Shown here one piece after another: positions 12,076-23,100 of a stretch of 64,000 nt of DNA. The notes under the pieces were generated by a model that saw nothing but the letters and a program-made list of their open reading frames with translations, had not been told where the DNA came from and ran no database searches. This stretch comes from Stictocephala bisonia. Its lineage: Eukaryota > Arthropoda > Insecta > Hemiptera > Membracidae. Position numbers and translations under genes: made by a program. Position 1 is the first letter of the stretch. Every line of letters begins with the position of its first letter. The DNA lies in the NCBI GenBank assembly GCA_035578905.1, contig JAQJVL010000153.1, forward strand, positions 186,001-250,000, given 5' to 3'.

Positions 12076-14520
12076 ATGTCTCTTAGAACAATATAAAACA
12101 ACGAAATATAGCCTTCGAGAATATAATTAAAAGAAAGTAATTTCAAATTATCATATTTAACTTTTGTATGTTGTGACATTAATAATTACCATACAAAATA
12201 TGAAAAAAGTAAGAAAAACGTAGCAAGGAAATCAATATGAAATTAGATATAGTTATTTATATAAAACTATTACAAAGCCATAAACATGCTATTGGTCGGC
12301 CAATTTTGTATTTTGGTTTGCTTAGGTTAAATTATCACACTTACTTGATATATAAGTTTGCAGAAAATATTTCCTTACATCCAGTAATCATTTTCCAATA
12401 TAAAATACACGGTATCATCAGACTAAACCTGGTCGTACTCTAACCATACATTCATGTGTAATAGTAATTGATATAATTACTTAATACCATTGTATTTACT
12501 TGTCACAAATGTAGTTTAAATTCACCATGTAATAGTTGGAATAAAAGAGCATGAATCAAGATTTAATAATATTCCGGTCTCTAAAAAAAAGCACATTATC
12601 TCTTCTAATTACCATAAATAAGTCGTTGTGAAGATTAAAAAATGTAAAAGCTCATCCTCTTTTACGTAGAGCTCTGAGTCGTAACTAAGTGGGACAATCA
12701 GATATACTGAAAGCACATTTCCTGAATAACCAACATCTCTTTCTTCTGTTGGTGTCTTTTAAATTTAATATTTAGTTTTTAGATTTCTTAAATGACAAAT
12801 GATATTAATAATAATGTCAAAATTTATAAAATATTATTTTTGTGATTAAACAACTAACATTTTATTTAATTTTTTTAATTTTTATTAATTAAAATATAAC
12901 TTGAGCACTTTGTGAAACACGAATTTATATGCTCACTGAAATTTATATAGTGCTTTACCGCAATAAAAGTTATAATAATCTTATAAATATGTTTACAAAT
13001 GAGGCGACACACTGGTTGTTTTTCGTCAAGGAGTACTCGGCATTATTCAATAAGTATTATAAAAAGTGAGTAGTTTGAAAATTAGTTGAAAACATAACAA
13101 AAATAATATAATTCTATACATAAACGTATTAATATACAGTTTAGAAAACATAAAGGGCTATGTAAAATTAACATAATAAAAACATAATTGGAAAGTAATT
13201 CATTTTAAATAACTTTATACATAACTGTCTAAGCATATTTTAAGCTAACGAAATAAAATACCTCTGAATTGTCCAGATCATTACAATACTTACTTTAGCA
13301 GAACTCGTTTTAGATGATGAGGAGACATTAACTCTTACACAACCAATATTGTTTTCTTTATGACTAAATCAATCAAGGTAATTCCCTTATTATTATTATC
13401 TTTAAAACAAAAAAATAGTCAGATGGAAGTAAGAAGGTGGTTCTGTTGTATATTATTGTCTACAAAGGGTTACACAAGAACGCCTTTATTGAGTGTCTCG
13501 AAATGGAAATATACAGACTGAGATTACTATAGGCTTAAATTAAATTGTAAGTTATTGAATATTGGTTTCGAAGTGTTCTGTTGTACGGAATTAACAACCG
13601 AAAAGCCAGATTTAAATTCTGTAAATAACTGTTACTTAAATGTTCAATATTTTCAATTAACAATAACTACTGAGAATATACTAAAATAGTCATGCTTATT
13701 ATTGTATCAAACTAGTGGTTTTCCAAAATGGTATGTAAGTTTTTCTTTTGACGAATGCATCTCTAAGTCTTGGCAGTTAATTAAAGCTAAATATATGTAG
13801 TTTTTCTATAATATATGTCATTTATTCATTAAACTATAAAATATTCACCAAGAATAAAGTTGTGATCACCAAAAAACCATACAAACAAAATTTATAAAAT
13901 TTTACCGTAACTATACATTCTCTTATATTAGATGTAATGATAATTTTTATGGTATTGAGAAGTTTGTTTGGTGCTGCAGCATGTTGATTGGTTTTTATAT
14001 TTATTACTAATTTAACTGTGTCTTTCGTCTCTCTTGACACGTATATGTCTGCAATCGGTAGAAAAAAGTATTATTTTTTTAATTTTTTCTGTTAAATTTT
14101 TCAGTTTAGTAGTACATAGCTCTAGTACATTTTCATTGCAAAATAATATTCATATAATGTACAATATTGCAATTATATTTGAGAGATTATAGATATTGAT
14201 ATATAGATTGGTTATAGATTTATTTTATAAAAAATTACTTAAGTATTCCTGATATTAATTCCTGTTTGAAATTACATCCTAAATGAATCATTATAAATTA
14301 ATTTAAGTTAAAACAATGGATCTATAAATGTTGCTATAAAATTGTATATATAATTGTATGTTTTTAATACATGTCAGAATAATAAACAAAAAATACATTT
14401 AGAAAACTGTAATTGTTCACTGAATACTAAATAAAATGGGAGTGATCTGAAGTGGATACAAACGTTATGGTAGTAAGTAAGATGGGAATTCTCATGTTAC
14501 TAGAACCTTTTCAACAAGAA
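12076..14520. other. AT-rich spacer, nothing recognised
   Basis: Long A+T-rich stretch. The 68-codon frames at 12237-12443 and 13834-14040 have hydrophobic, low-complexity composition and no splice or start context that would support a gene. Confidence 0.5.
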
Positions 14521-14527
14521 TAGAAGT

Positions 14528-14707
14528 ATGTTGGCCTCCTTTATTGGACGTCAGCTGGCCGGAGGCGAGCTCTCAAGACGAATGTTCTACGTGGTTACGT
14601 CATTGGGGATGTTCGTATTACCATCAATGAAATGGGAGCTGTATAACATAGAAATACTATTGGCATTATTTGACCCCCTCCCCCAATATCTTAAGTTATT
14701 TTATTAA
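14528..14707 (+). CDS. 59-codon small ORF, unrecognised
   Basis: ATG-initiated frame (stop at 14705-14707) in a locally GC-richer patch. The peptide starts MLASFIGRQLAGGELSRRM and continues with a hydrophobic stretch (FYVVTSLGMFVLP) that could be one membrane segment, then an acidic/aromatic C-terminus. An upstream in-frame TAG lies 27 bases before the ATG. A second frame across the same patch is also open for 40 codons, so the choice is uncertain. It could be an exon (the region just downstream holds a minus-strand exon candidate) or transposon debris. Confidence 0.22.
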   Translation: MLASFIGRQLAGGELSRRMFYVVTSLGMFVLPSMKWELYNIEILLALFDPLPQYLKLFY

Positions 14708-14910
14708 GATATTGTAAACGGGAAATATAATATTTTAGGAATCGGTAATTAAAATAATTAAATTTTAATTTAAGATAAAAACAATTAAAATGTATCTAAT
14801 GTCATATGTGTTTTCAGTTGGCAAAACACGGGATTAATTCTGAGCTGGTAAGATATACTGTGTATCACTTCACGTAATATTAAAGTAAATAATATTTAAT
14901 AGTAATATAC

Positions 14911-15105
14911 TTGTAAAAGCTCGTCAGACACCCACTCACACGCCTGGGGAGATCTTGGCCATGGAAAGTCCACATATATCTGTGTTAGTTCCTTACGGGC
15001 CATGGTTACTTCAGGAAGAATCTCCCCATGATGAGAATTGTTGTTTCTTCGGCGTGCATACTGTACAAATGTTGGGGTCCACCAAACGTCCTTTAAGTGT
15101 GGGTT
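14911..15105 (-). CDS. candidate internal exon, exactly 65 codons, phase 0-0
   Basis: Minus-strand open segment bordered by a GGTGAAG acceptor-like AG and a CAA/GTATAT donor (GT at 14910-14909). The length is 195 nt with no stop. The peptide (NPHLKDVWWTPTFVQYARRR, then a stretch with HHGEILPEV and IYVDFPWPRSPQACEWVS) has normal protein composition with Trp, Cys and Pro, very unlike chance AT-rich frames. The pyrimidine tract before the acceptor is poor, which lowers confidence. No family recognised. It may be an exon of a gene with large introns or a fragment of a transposon ORF. Confidence 0.42.
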
Positions 15106-15301
15106 CTTCACCGATTAAATAAGACCCCATGCCTCAGTTATAAGGATATTTTCGGAATATACGAGTAGTATCATAGTTTCAAAGGGGGGGTTATGTTTTA
15201 ATTAGTGGCTTCTCATGGATTATTTAACACGGGCTTCCTGTAACCATGATGGAATAAGGAATTATTAATTATAAGATTTATCTCTAAGACAGTCAGATAT
15301 A

Positions 15302-15304
<3 letters not shown>

Positions 15305-15361
<57 letters not shown>
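15305..15361. repeat. (AT)n microsatellite
   Basis: About 28 uninterrupted AT dinucleotides. The apparent Tyr-Ile repeat frame on the minus strand is an artefact of this run. Confidence 0.97.
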
Positions 15362-15362
<1 letters not shown>

Positions 15363-15627
15363 TCTAGTACTATTTATGAAAACGCAAATAAACAATCAAA
15401 TTTTAAAAAGTTGGTTCTATGGTGTACACTTATAACTTTCCGTCAAATTGTAAAGTGACAGTGTCTCTCCGCATTTAAAATTGGTCTTATGGCATATAAA
15501 TCCAATCAATATTGGGACTACCTTATTAGACTCTTAAGCAATAGAAACCTATGAATATGTTGTGTACACAATCTTTACCAACCGAGACCATTTCCTACAA
15601 TTTAAGCAATTAAAATGTGTTATTGAC

Positions 15628-15700
15628 CCACCCACCCATATACGTACTGTGGTATTTACTATATGGGTACGTATATGGGTACCCATATACGTGGTAATTA
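15628..15700. repeat. dispersed CCCACCC/TACGTAC motif with a 24-bp perfect palindrome
   Basis: Begins with GACCCACCCACCCATATACG, a word family that recurs at 21900-21940 and twice at 61398-61475, each followed by (A)CAGTGGTATTA-like sequence. At 15669-15692 lies a perfect 24-bp palindrome whose half-site is ACGTATATGGGT. Probably the end of a dispersed element; its extent is unknown. Confidence 0.6.
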
Positions 15701-16158
15701 ATACGAGTAACAATCACAAAGTATTTCTTTAACTAATATTAAGACGTTGATTTTAAAAACATTTAAACTTAATTCAAACATATCTTAGGACTGGATTCAA
15801 AAGCATAATAAGACATAATTTCATCACGATTTGGTGCAAAGAAGTTGAGAAAAGCTTAACCCAACAGTAATAAAGGGTTGAGAATAATCTATGATGCATT
15901 AGATCATTATCTCGCCCAGCAAACGCTTTTAGATCTATTTGAGATTGGTTTGCAAAGTTATTACTTTAGAACCAAGTTTTTCGGGGATACTAAAGAAAGG
16001 CGTTTGAATGTTGTCAGCATCCCAATGTCCTCTCGAAAGTTTAATATAGAAACTTGAAAAATATTGTTTAAATTTTGGTATTAATTTATATTATCCAGCT
16101 CGAGTAACTAAATCATAATTTACACGAGTCATTATAATTTACACTAAATCATTATAAC

Positions 16159-17337
16159 TCTACAAAGATACAACAGATCTGAAAAGAACTATCTCTAAGT
16201 TGTATTTTTACAACTAGTGACTATAACTCACTACATAGTGAAGGCGAGACGGGTGGAGGTTATGTGATGTTATAACTGCTCCATAATACAGCAGATCACA
16301 GAAGAACAATCCCCAAGTTGTACTGTTATAACTAGTGACTATAACTCACTACATAGTGAAGGCGAGACGGGTGGAGGTTATATGATGTTATAACTGCTCC
16401 ATAATACAGCAGATCAGAGAAGAACAATCCCCAAGTTGTACTGTTATAACTAGTGACTATAACTCACTACATAGTGAAGGCGAGACGGGTGGAGGTTATA
16501 TGATGTTATAACTGCTCCATAATACAGCAGATCAGAGAAGAACAATCCCCAAGTTGTACTGTTATAACTAGTGACTATAACTCACTACATAGTGAAGGCG
16601 AGACGGGTGGAGGTTATATGATGTTATAACTGCTCCATAATACAGCAGATCAGAGAAGAACAATCCCCAAGTTGTACTGTTATAACTAGTGACTATAACT
16701 CACTACATAGTGAAGGCGAGACGGGTGGAGGTTATATGATGTTATAACTGCTCCATAATACAGCAGATCAGAGAAGAACAATCCCCAAGTTGTACTGTTA
16801 TAACTAGTGACTATAACTCACTACATAGTGAAGGCGAGACGGGTGGAGGTTATATGATGTTATAACTGCTCCATAATACAGCAGATCAGAGAAGAACAAT
16901 CCCCAAGTTGTACTGTTATAACTAGTGACTATAACTCACTACATAGTGAAGGCGAGACGCGTGGAGGTTATATGATGTTATAACTGCTCCATAATACAGC
17001 AGATCAGAGAAGAACAATCCCCAAGTTGTACTGTTATAACTAGTGACTATAACTCACTACATAGTGAAGGCGAGACGGGTGGAGGTTATATGATGTTATA
17101 ACTGCTCCATAATACAGCAGATCAGAGAAGAACAATCCCCAAGTTGTACTGTTATAACTAGTGACTATAACTCACTACATAGTGAAGGCGAGACGGGTGG
17201 AGGTTATATGATGTTATAACTGCTCCATAATACAGCAGATCAGAGAAGAACAATCCCCAAGTTGTACTGTTATAACTAGTGACTATAACTCACTACATAG
17301 TGAAGGCGAGACGGGTGTAGGTTATGTAAAGATATAA
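16159..17337. repeat. 118-bp satellite, about 10 copies
   Basis: Tandem units of 118 bp (16279, 16397, 16515 counted directly) with CTCCATAATACAGCAGATCA, CAATCCCCAAGTTGTACTGT and GAGACGGGTGGAGGTTATAT. The first unit (from 16159) is clearly diverged and the rest are nearly identical. Each unit contains AGTGA...TCACT words able to form a small hairpin. Not coding. Confidence 0.95.
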
Positions 17338-17403
17338 CTTTAAGTCTAGAGTCTAGGAAGATGAATTCATCAAGTGTAGTTTGAAACTCCCAGGATATAT
17401 TAC

Positions 17404-17493
17404 CTCCAGTACTGTTTGGTATATATGAGTTACAAACTTGGAAATTCATAAGTGTTGCCGCAGTGTTGATATATAAACTATCTGGCGTAATCT
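17404..17493 (-). CDS. weak candidate exon next to the 118-bp satellite
   Basis: Minus strand: a pyrimidine-rich stretch ending CTCCTGCAG (AG at 17495-17494) precedes a 90-nt open segment encoding a peptide with ITPDSLYINTAATLMNF, and a donor GGAG/GTAATA follows (GT at 17403-17402). The length is divisible by three. The wider frame stays open for 78 codons into the satellite. No family recognised. Support is limited to splice-like borders and composition. Confidence 0.22.
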
Positions 17494-17509
17494 CTGCAGG
17501 AGTCGAGGT

Positions 17510-17849
17510 CAAGGTTAGGGAATTTTTTTTACATACAAAATAATTTTAATCCAAGGTGTATTGTTTATTGTCTTCCAACGGCTTAGCCATTTAATTACAA
17601 AGAACATTAAAAGTATAACATAAATATTATAACTGTGTTATATAACATTGGTAGAAAATATAAATAAAAGTGAAATCAGATAAAATAAATAAATATGACT
17701 ATAGCAATGGAAATTGCTAAAATGTACACAATTCAGCACAGAAATTATGAGGGGGAAATTATTGATGTAGAGATCGAAATGAGTATTTAAAAGATACAGT
17801 CAATGAGCAGAACAAGTCGATGTGGTCTGGAAATGTGTTACCCAGATGC
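17510..17849. other. AT-rich spacer / likely LINE 3' untranslated remnant
   Basis: No gene. Read on the minus strand it follows the C-terminal part of the LINE relic and may include its 3' UTR, but I see no clear tail. Confidence 0.35.
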
Positions 17850-19965
17850 TGAACTCGTACAATGGGACTATTTGCGGCGTAAGAGGTAGTTACAGAGGGT
17901 TTTACAAAGAGGGCTTTAGATCTTATGCTGGAAGGTACTGTGAAGTGAATTCTCTCCAGGAGATAAGATCAGTCGGAAATTCCATTACCAGCTTGTATAG
18001 GAACAGCATACCCTGATTGAAGTGCCTTGATTCAAGGGAAGGAAGGTCCAAAAGTGAAAGAACATCTTTCACAGGTTCTTCTCGATATTCAAATCAAAAT
18101 CTAACACCTACAAGTCTTAAGAACCACCGTTGGACCTTATCCATAATCTCTCTCAAAAATAATTGGTGAGAAGACCATACGACACTGTTGTACTCAAGGA
18201 GGTTTCTCAACAAACAGCAGTATAACGTTTTATAAAAAATACACGTTATTAATACACGTTTTATTAAAAATGTGTATTAACAAACACATATGTAAAGATC
18301 TTGGAGACTCTGTAAAGAAGGCCAAGAATCTGAAGAACCTTGTTGCAAATCTTATTGACGTGTAGTTCCCAGCTCATAAGACGTCCTGAACAGAAGAAAT
18401 TGTAGAAAAAGTTTCACATCACCTGCAAAGAGCAAATAATTACAACTAAGGAATAAAACAATATCAGCTATGTATGTTGAATAAGATGGGACCAAAGTGA
18501 GATCCCTGAGGTACTCCACTAGAAGCATGAAACGCCTTCGACAATGTTCCGCCATATTTTACTATAAGTTTGCGATTGCATAAGTAGCTCCTACAGCATT
18601 AAAGAAGGGGTCCCGAGAATACTCTTGATTGCAACTTTTCAGTTGGAAAAGAGTGGCTTAGATGGTCAAACGTTTTTGAGAAGTTCTAAACTGATGGAAT
18701 CGACTTGCTTTTTTGGCCAAAAGCTTCGACAGTTTGAGTCTGGAAGAGAACGAGGTTGGTTATGGGGAACCTATTAGATATAAATCCATGCTGGCTAGTG
18801 GACAAAGTTCTGCTGATTTTTAGGGGACAAGCTTCTCGAAAACCTTGGCCAACACTGGCAAAATTGTTAATGGTCGATAGTTCATTATATCATTTATTGG
18901 ACCCTTCTTGTGGATAGGCACTACATAACCGGTTTTAAATATATCAGGGAAGATACCAGAAGACAAGGATTTGTTGAACAACGAAGTAAGTGGTTGAGGA
19001 ATGAGATCAGCACAGTGCTTTATTACGGAAGTTGGAATAGAATCCGATCCAGGTCCTAGTTTCTTTAGTGATTTCAAAACATCCATTGCATCTACAACAG
19101 AGAAGGAGAATTAATCACCTAATGATAAACTAGGTTGTTGTGACAGATTTGAGTTGTCACTAGGAGAGAAAACTAAGGCAAATAAGTCGGTGAACATGTT
19201 TGCAGCTTCACTATTTGAATTGTGCTGAGGTGCTATCAAGGTACATTGTAGTGGGTGCTGAATCATTCTTGTTCAAGGATTTGATGTAATTCCAAAACAC
19301 ATCTTAGGGTTATCCTTCATTGCACTCTGGGCTCTGTCACATATTGGCTAAATTAGGTGATTAGGGTCTTACTTTTTGATCTTATCTTATAGCAAATTGG
19401 CTGTAACTGTTTTGAGAGAGTTTCTTTGTAGATTTTGTGGTAAATCTTCTTCAATATAGGTAAGGTGGACCAAATCTTTGTTGAACCAAATGGGAAATGC
19501 TGATAGCCCAGATCTAGTTATATGGGAATTTTACAAGGCGCTATCCTTGACTGTGTTGATGAACATTTTGAAAGAAACATTAATGTCCTCGTGGGAAACT
19601 AACCCTGTCATGTCTATACTCCTGAGGTCTTGTAGAACTTGGCACAGTCACATCGCTTGACGTTTGTTTGGTAGGTGCCATTTGGTTGGACTTGTATTGG
19701 TAGAGAGATTTCCACAGACAAATATCGGTGGTGAATATTCTCTGTGAGCATAGCATCAGCGTCGCGGCAAATAGTAACATCTTGAGAAGACGTGGGACTC
19801 AAATCGAGGATTACACCTCTGTGGCTTGTAATATTGTTTACTTGAGTAAGCCCGAACTTTTTTGTCATGTTTAGTATAATCTGTGAAGAAGTATCACGAG
19901 GTGTGTGCGTAGAGACCCAATCCATGTAATGCAAGTTGAAATCGCCAAGCAATAAAATATTTGAA
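17850..19965 (-). pseudogene. decayed non-LTR retrotransposon (endonuclease plus reverse transcriptase)
   Basis: Read on the minus strand, a recognisable LINE ORF2 is spread over several frames. An endonuclease part with the GDFN motif and an HHRY-like segment lies at 19614-19960. The RT N-terminal region (GPGSDSIPTSVIK, VVPIHKKG, NYRPLTILP) is at 18820-19086. The RT palm follows: SGVPQGSHFGP at about 18491-18522, then LLFAGDVKLF near 18400-18430, where the usual FADD reads FAGD, a loss in the catalytic pair. The C-terminal LEYNSVVWS / VQRWFLRLVG block lies near 18060-18210. Frameshifts and stops separate these pieces. The 5' part of the endonuclease is missing where SINE copy 2 begins. Family: a Jockey/CR1/I-like LINE, exact clade unresolved. 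Confidence 0.88.
19614..19960 (-). pseudogene. C-terminal half of the LINE endonuclease domain
   Basis: About 112 codons, open. It contains MLGDFNLHYMDW near the start (GDFN, a metal and catalytic motif of the endonuclease-exonuclease-phosphatase fold), then a conserved-looking HRGVILDLSPTS (usually T..S.LDLI.S) and NIHHRYLSVEISL in the place of the usual SDHxxV histidine motif. The N-terminal half of the domain is absent because the sequence changes to SINE at 19966. Part of the element at 17850-19965. Confidence 0.8.
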
Positions 19966-20160
19966 ACATAATTATTTATTTATCTTTTACACGCTGATCG
20001 TCCAGATATAGGTGAATATGGATTCCGAATGAGTGTGGAGTGTACATGAGCGAATGTAGTCAATGTTACAAACTAAGGCTGACTACTCCTTAGTAAGTGT
20101 CGTTAATTAATAGCCCAATGACATATACTGATTCCAATAAAATAGTCTGAGAGTCTGTTT
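19966..20160 (-). mobile_element. tRNA-headed SINE, copy 2 (5'-truncated or internally deleted)
   Basis: The reverse complement matches copy 1 from about 11900 to 12065, including GGGCTATTAATTAA, AAGGAGTAGTCAGCCTTAGT and CACCTATATCTGGACGATCA. The tRNA-like head is missing or unrecognisable, with a deletion near 20130. It directly borders the broken LINE endonuclease, consistent with insertion into, or truncation at, that element. Confidence 0.8.
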
Positions 20161-23100
20161 ACTATCTAACCGAAAACAATTAGTTGTCAAGCTAAACTGT
20201 AACCAATTTCACCACCAATCAATTATATTAAATTTTATTATAAGTTATAAAATAACATTTTTTTAGTATAATTGTTATTTTTATTCTATGGGAGTATGTT
20301 TTGTTTTTCTTTAAGGTATCCATATATATAATACGTGAAGCCGTTTTTTGTCAACGCAACTCCTTCTTTATGAATTTAAACGGTTGAGGTGTGAAATAAT
20401 TTGCTTCTGTTCGTAATTGTGCAATAAGGTCTTAATTCTTCAACGTTTTTACCCTCAAAGTATGTTTTTCGGCGATACAAATAAAATGGAGGGATATTTT
20501 AAAGATCCGTAAAGTAACAGCTGTTCAAATGTAAATACGTAATTATTTTCAAAAAGTTAGAACAGCTGTTGGAATGTAAACAATGGTGTTTGTAATATTG
20601 AGGAGGTTAGATCTTTCATTATGTAAAAGAGAGAAGGTTGTAGGCATTACTGAGGTTTTATTCACATTCAATTGTACAACCTCAACTGGGTTTAAAGGTT
20701 TCAATGGTAGTCTAATGCAGGTATTTTATTTATTTAGTTAATACTCAGCTGTTAAACAAAATAAAATGAAAAAGGCTAAGCAATATCATTGGGTTTTTCC
20801 ACTAATAAATAGGTAGCTACACAATTAATGTGAGTGAGATAATAAATAAATATAATACTGTCATTTAACAATATATTGATAACTTACTATTATTTGTAAT
20901 TGACCGTCACTAGCCGAGGCCGAAGGCCGATGTGTAACGAGTGCAGCTAGTAGTGGGGTTGACACTCGAAAAGTGCAAGGGTGTCCCCTTGTCTTAAGAT
21001 AATACTTGCAAAAAATTATGAACATTCTTTAACTACAGCACATTTTATATTATGTTATTATTATGTCATAAAGAATAAACTTTCTATAAGATATTATAAT
21101 TAAAAATACAGTAATTACACATAAAACATTAGAAACGTTTCCTATGTTTATGAGTAGACGATTGTTGTGGCATGTTCATTTTATGGATTTGTTATGTTTA
21201 ACCTTATTACTATTTGTGAACGTGTTTTAGTTTTATTGAGTTTATACTTTTTAATTTCATTTAGCAGTGTTACATAACATTTGTAGTGCTGTTCCATGAA
21301 TAAAATTGCCATGAATAAAATGAATAAAATTGTACATTATATGATATGTTACATTCAAATCCATACGTTCCATGGTTTTCGTCACACAGTTCAATTCACT
21401 ACAAGGCAATTGTTAATTTTTCTCTACGATAGTATGTTCTGTGTTCTTGCCCAAAATAAACCGAAAAATACAACATAGACAAATAATATAAATCACTCAA
21501 TACAGGGTTTTTTCAAAGTATAAAATTAATAAAGGTAATATGTTAAATTGTAAAAAGAAAAGTATCCATGATTCTTTCTACTCATATATTATTATGCTGC
21601 ATAGTATATTCTCTACTTTGGCAATGTTTTTTTTCTTCTTATTATCTGGCTTTTAAATCTATTAAGGTATGAAAGTAGATTAATATTGTTTGTAGATTTA
21701 TGTTTCAGATTTTATGAATTTAGGCCGATTCCTCATATTTACAGAATGGGGTGTAAATAATTGTTCACCATGTACATAAACACTACAGATCAACATGAGT
21801 GTTTATTACATAATTGTATTATTAGGTTCAATTATGAATTTATAACTCAATATTAATTTTTACTAATGTGTTACCATTAGTACTGTTAATACAGTACAAT
21901 ACCCACCCACCCACTCATCACGTACAGTGGTATTATGATGGTAAAATAATGTATTATTTCTTAACTATTGGTATATATTAAATACAGTGTATCGTTAATT
22001 AAGAGATATTTCCGTTAAATCAATGTACATGAACTATTCAGACAACTCGAAAGTAAGATCAATGAAAATAACTGAAGCACTTTGTGTTTAATCGGCCGAT
22101 AAAATGCCTAGCGTGAGTCGTGATTGTCTTAACTGAAGCCTACTGCCGCCTTTACATTGTATGTATGTTTGCCAGCTTGTTGACCAGCCAGATATCTCCC
22201 GAATATACTAGAATATGGCAGTATTTTCCATGGTACATTAATAGTTATGTCCTAGTGATGTTCCATATCCCTAATTACACCCAAATATAAAACTATTTTC
22301 TAATAAATATAAAATATAAATTAAAATTAACAAGAAGATTAACTATATTAATTATATGAACCTAATAATACTTTTAGAATTAAATCACATTATGATAAAT
22401 GTTTTACCATGTAGAGCTTATTTTATTCATTGTTTGTATAAAGAGGTGAAATACACACGTTTTATTCAAAAATGGCTTCATGAGGTATAGGTTCCATAGG
22501 TAAAGTTTTGTGATTCCATTCACCATCAATAATAATTTTAAAAATTTTTTTACAAAAAACAAAATAATATTTAGTACTTAACCAGTTTGGTTTTTTATCT
22601 CTGAAACATACTGTCATTATAAACTTAACTTGTGAAAATAATATGGACACTTGAAAAGTTGGAATATGTTGAAATATCTTACTGGTTTACATTTTAATTT
22701 AAATGCTAATCAATTCAATTGAATTTCATTAGCAGCTTGGACCTATATTTATTTTATGTACTGTAAGAAATATCAATTGTTTTAGCAACTGTCCATATAT
22801 ACTGCTTCAATTTTGATTATGATAAAATTGAGGGAACTTTTAATCATTCGTCATCACATCCTTATGTATCTTCATACATATGTAACTCCATACGAACCAA
22901 GTATCTCATACTTAATCCTTTTTATAAATTACAAATTCTTTTGTAGTTTGGATTTGAAATAGTCGTTAAAACCTTTATTGTCAATATCAAATTAATATTC
23001 ATAGCATGCTTTAAGTTAAAAGATGTTATATTATTTTATTGATTTTTATTGGAATTACTATTCCTTATACTATAATGTGTACTTTAATTATTAACTATCT

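Noticed and set aside
15213..15395. Minus-strand frame with Tyr-Ile repeat
   Set aside because: Artefact of the (AT)n microsatellite.
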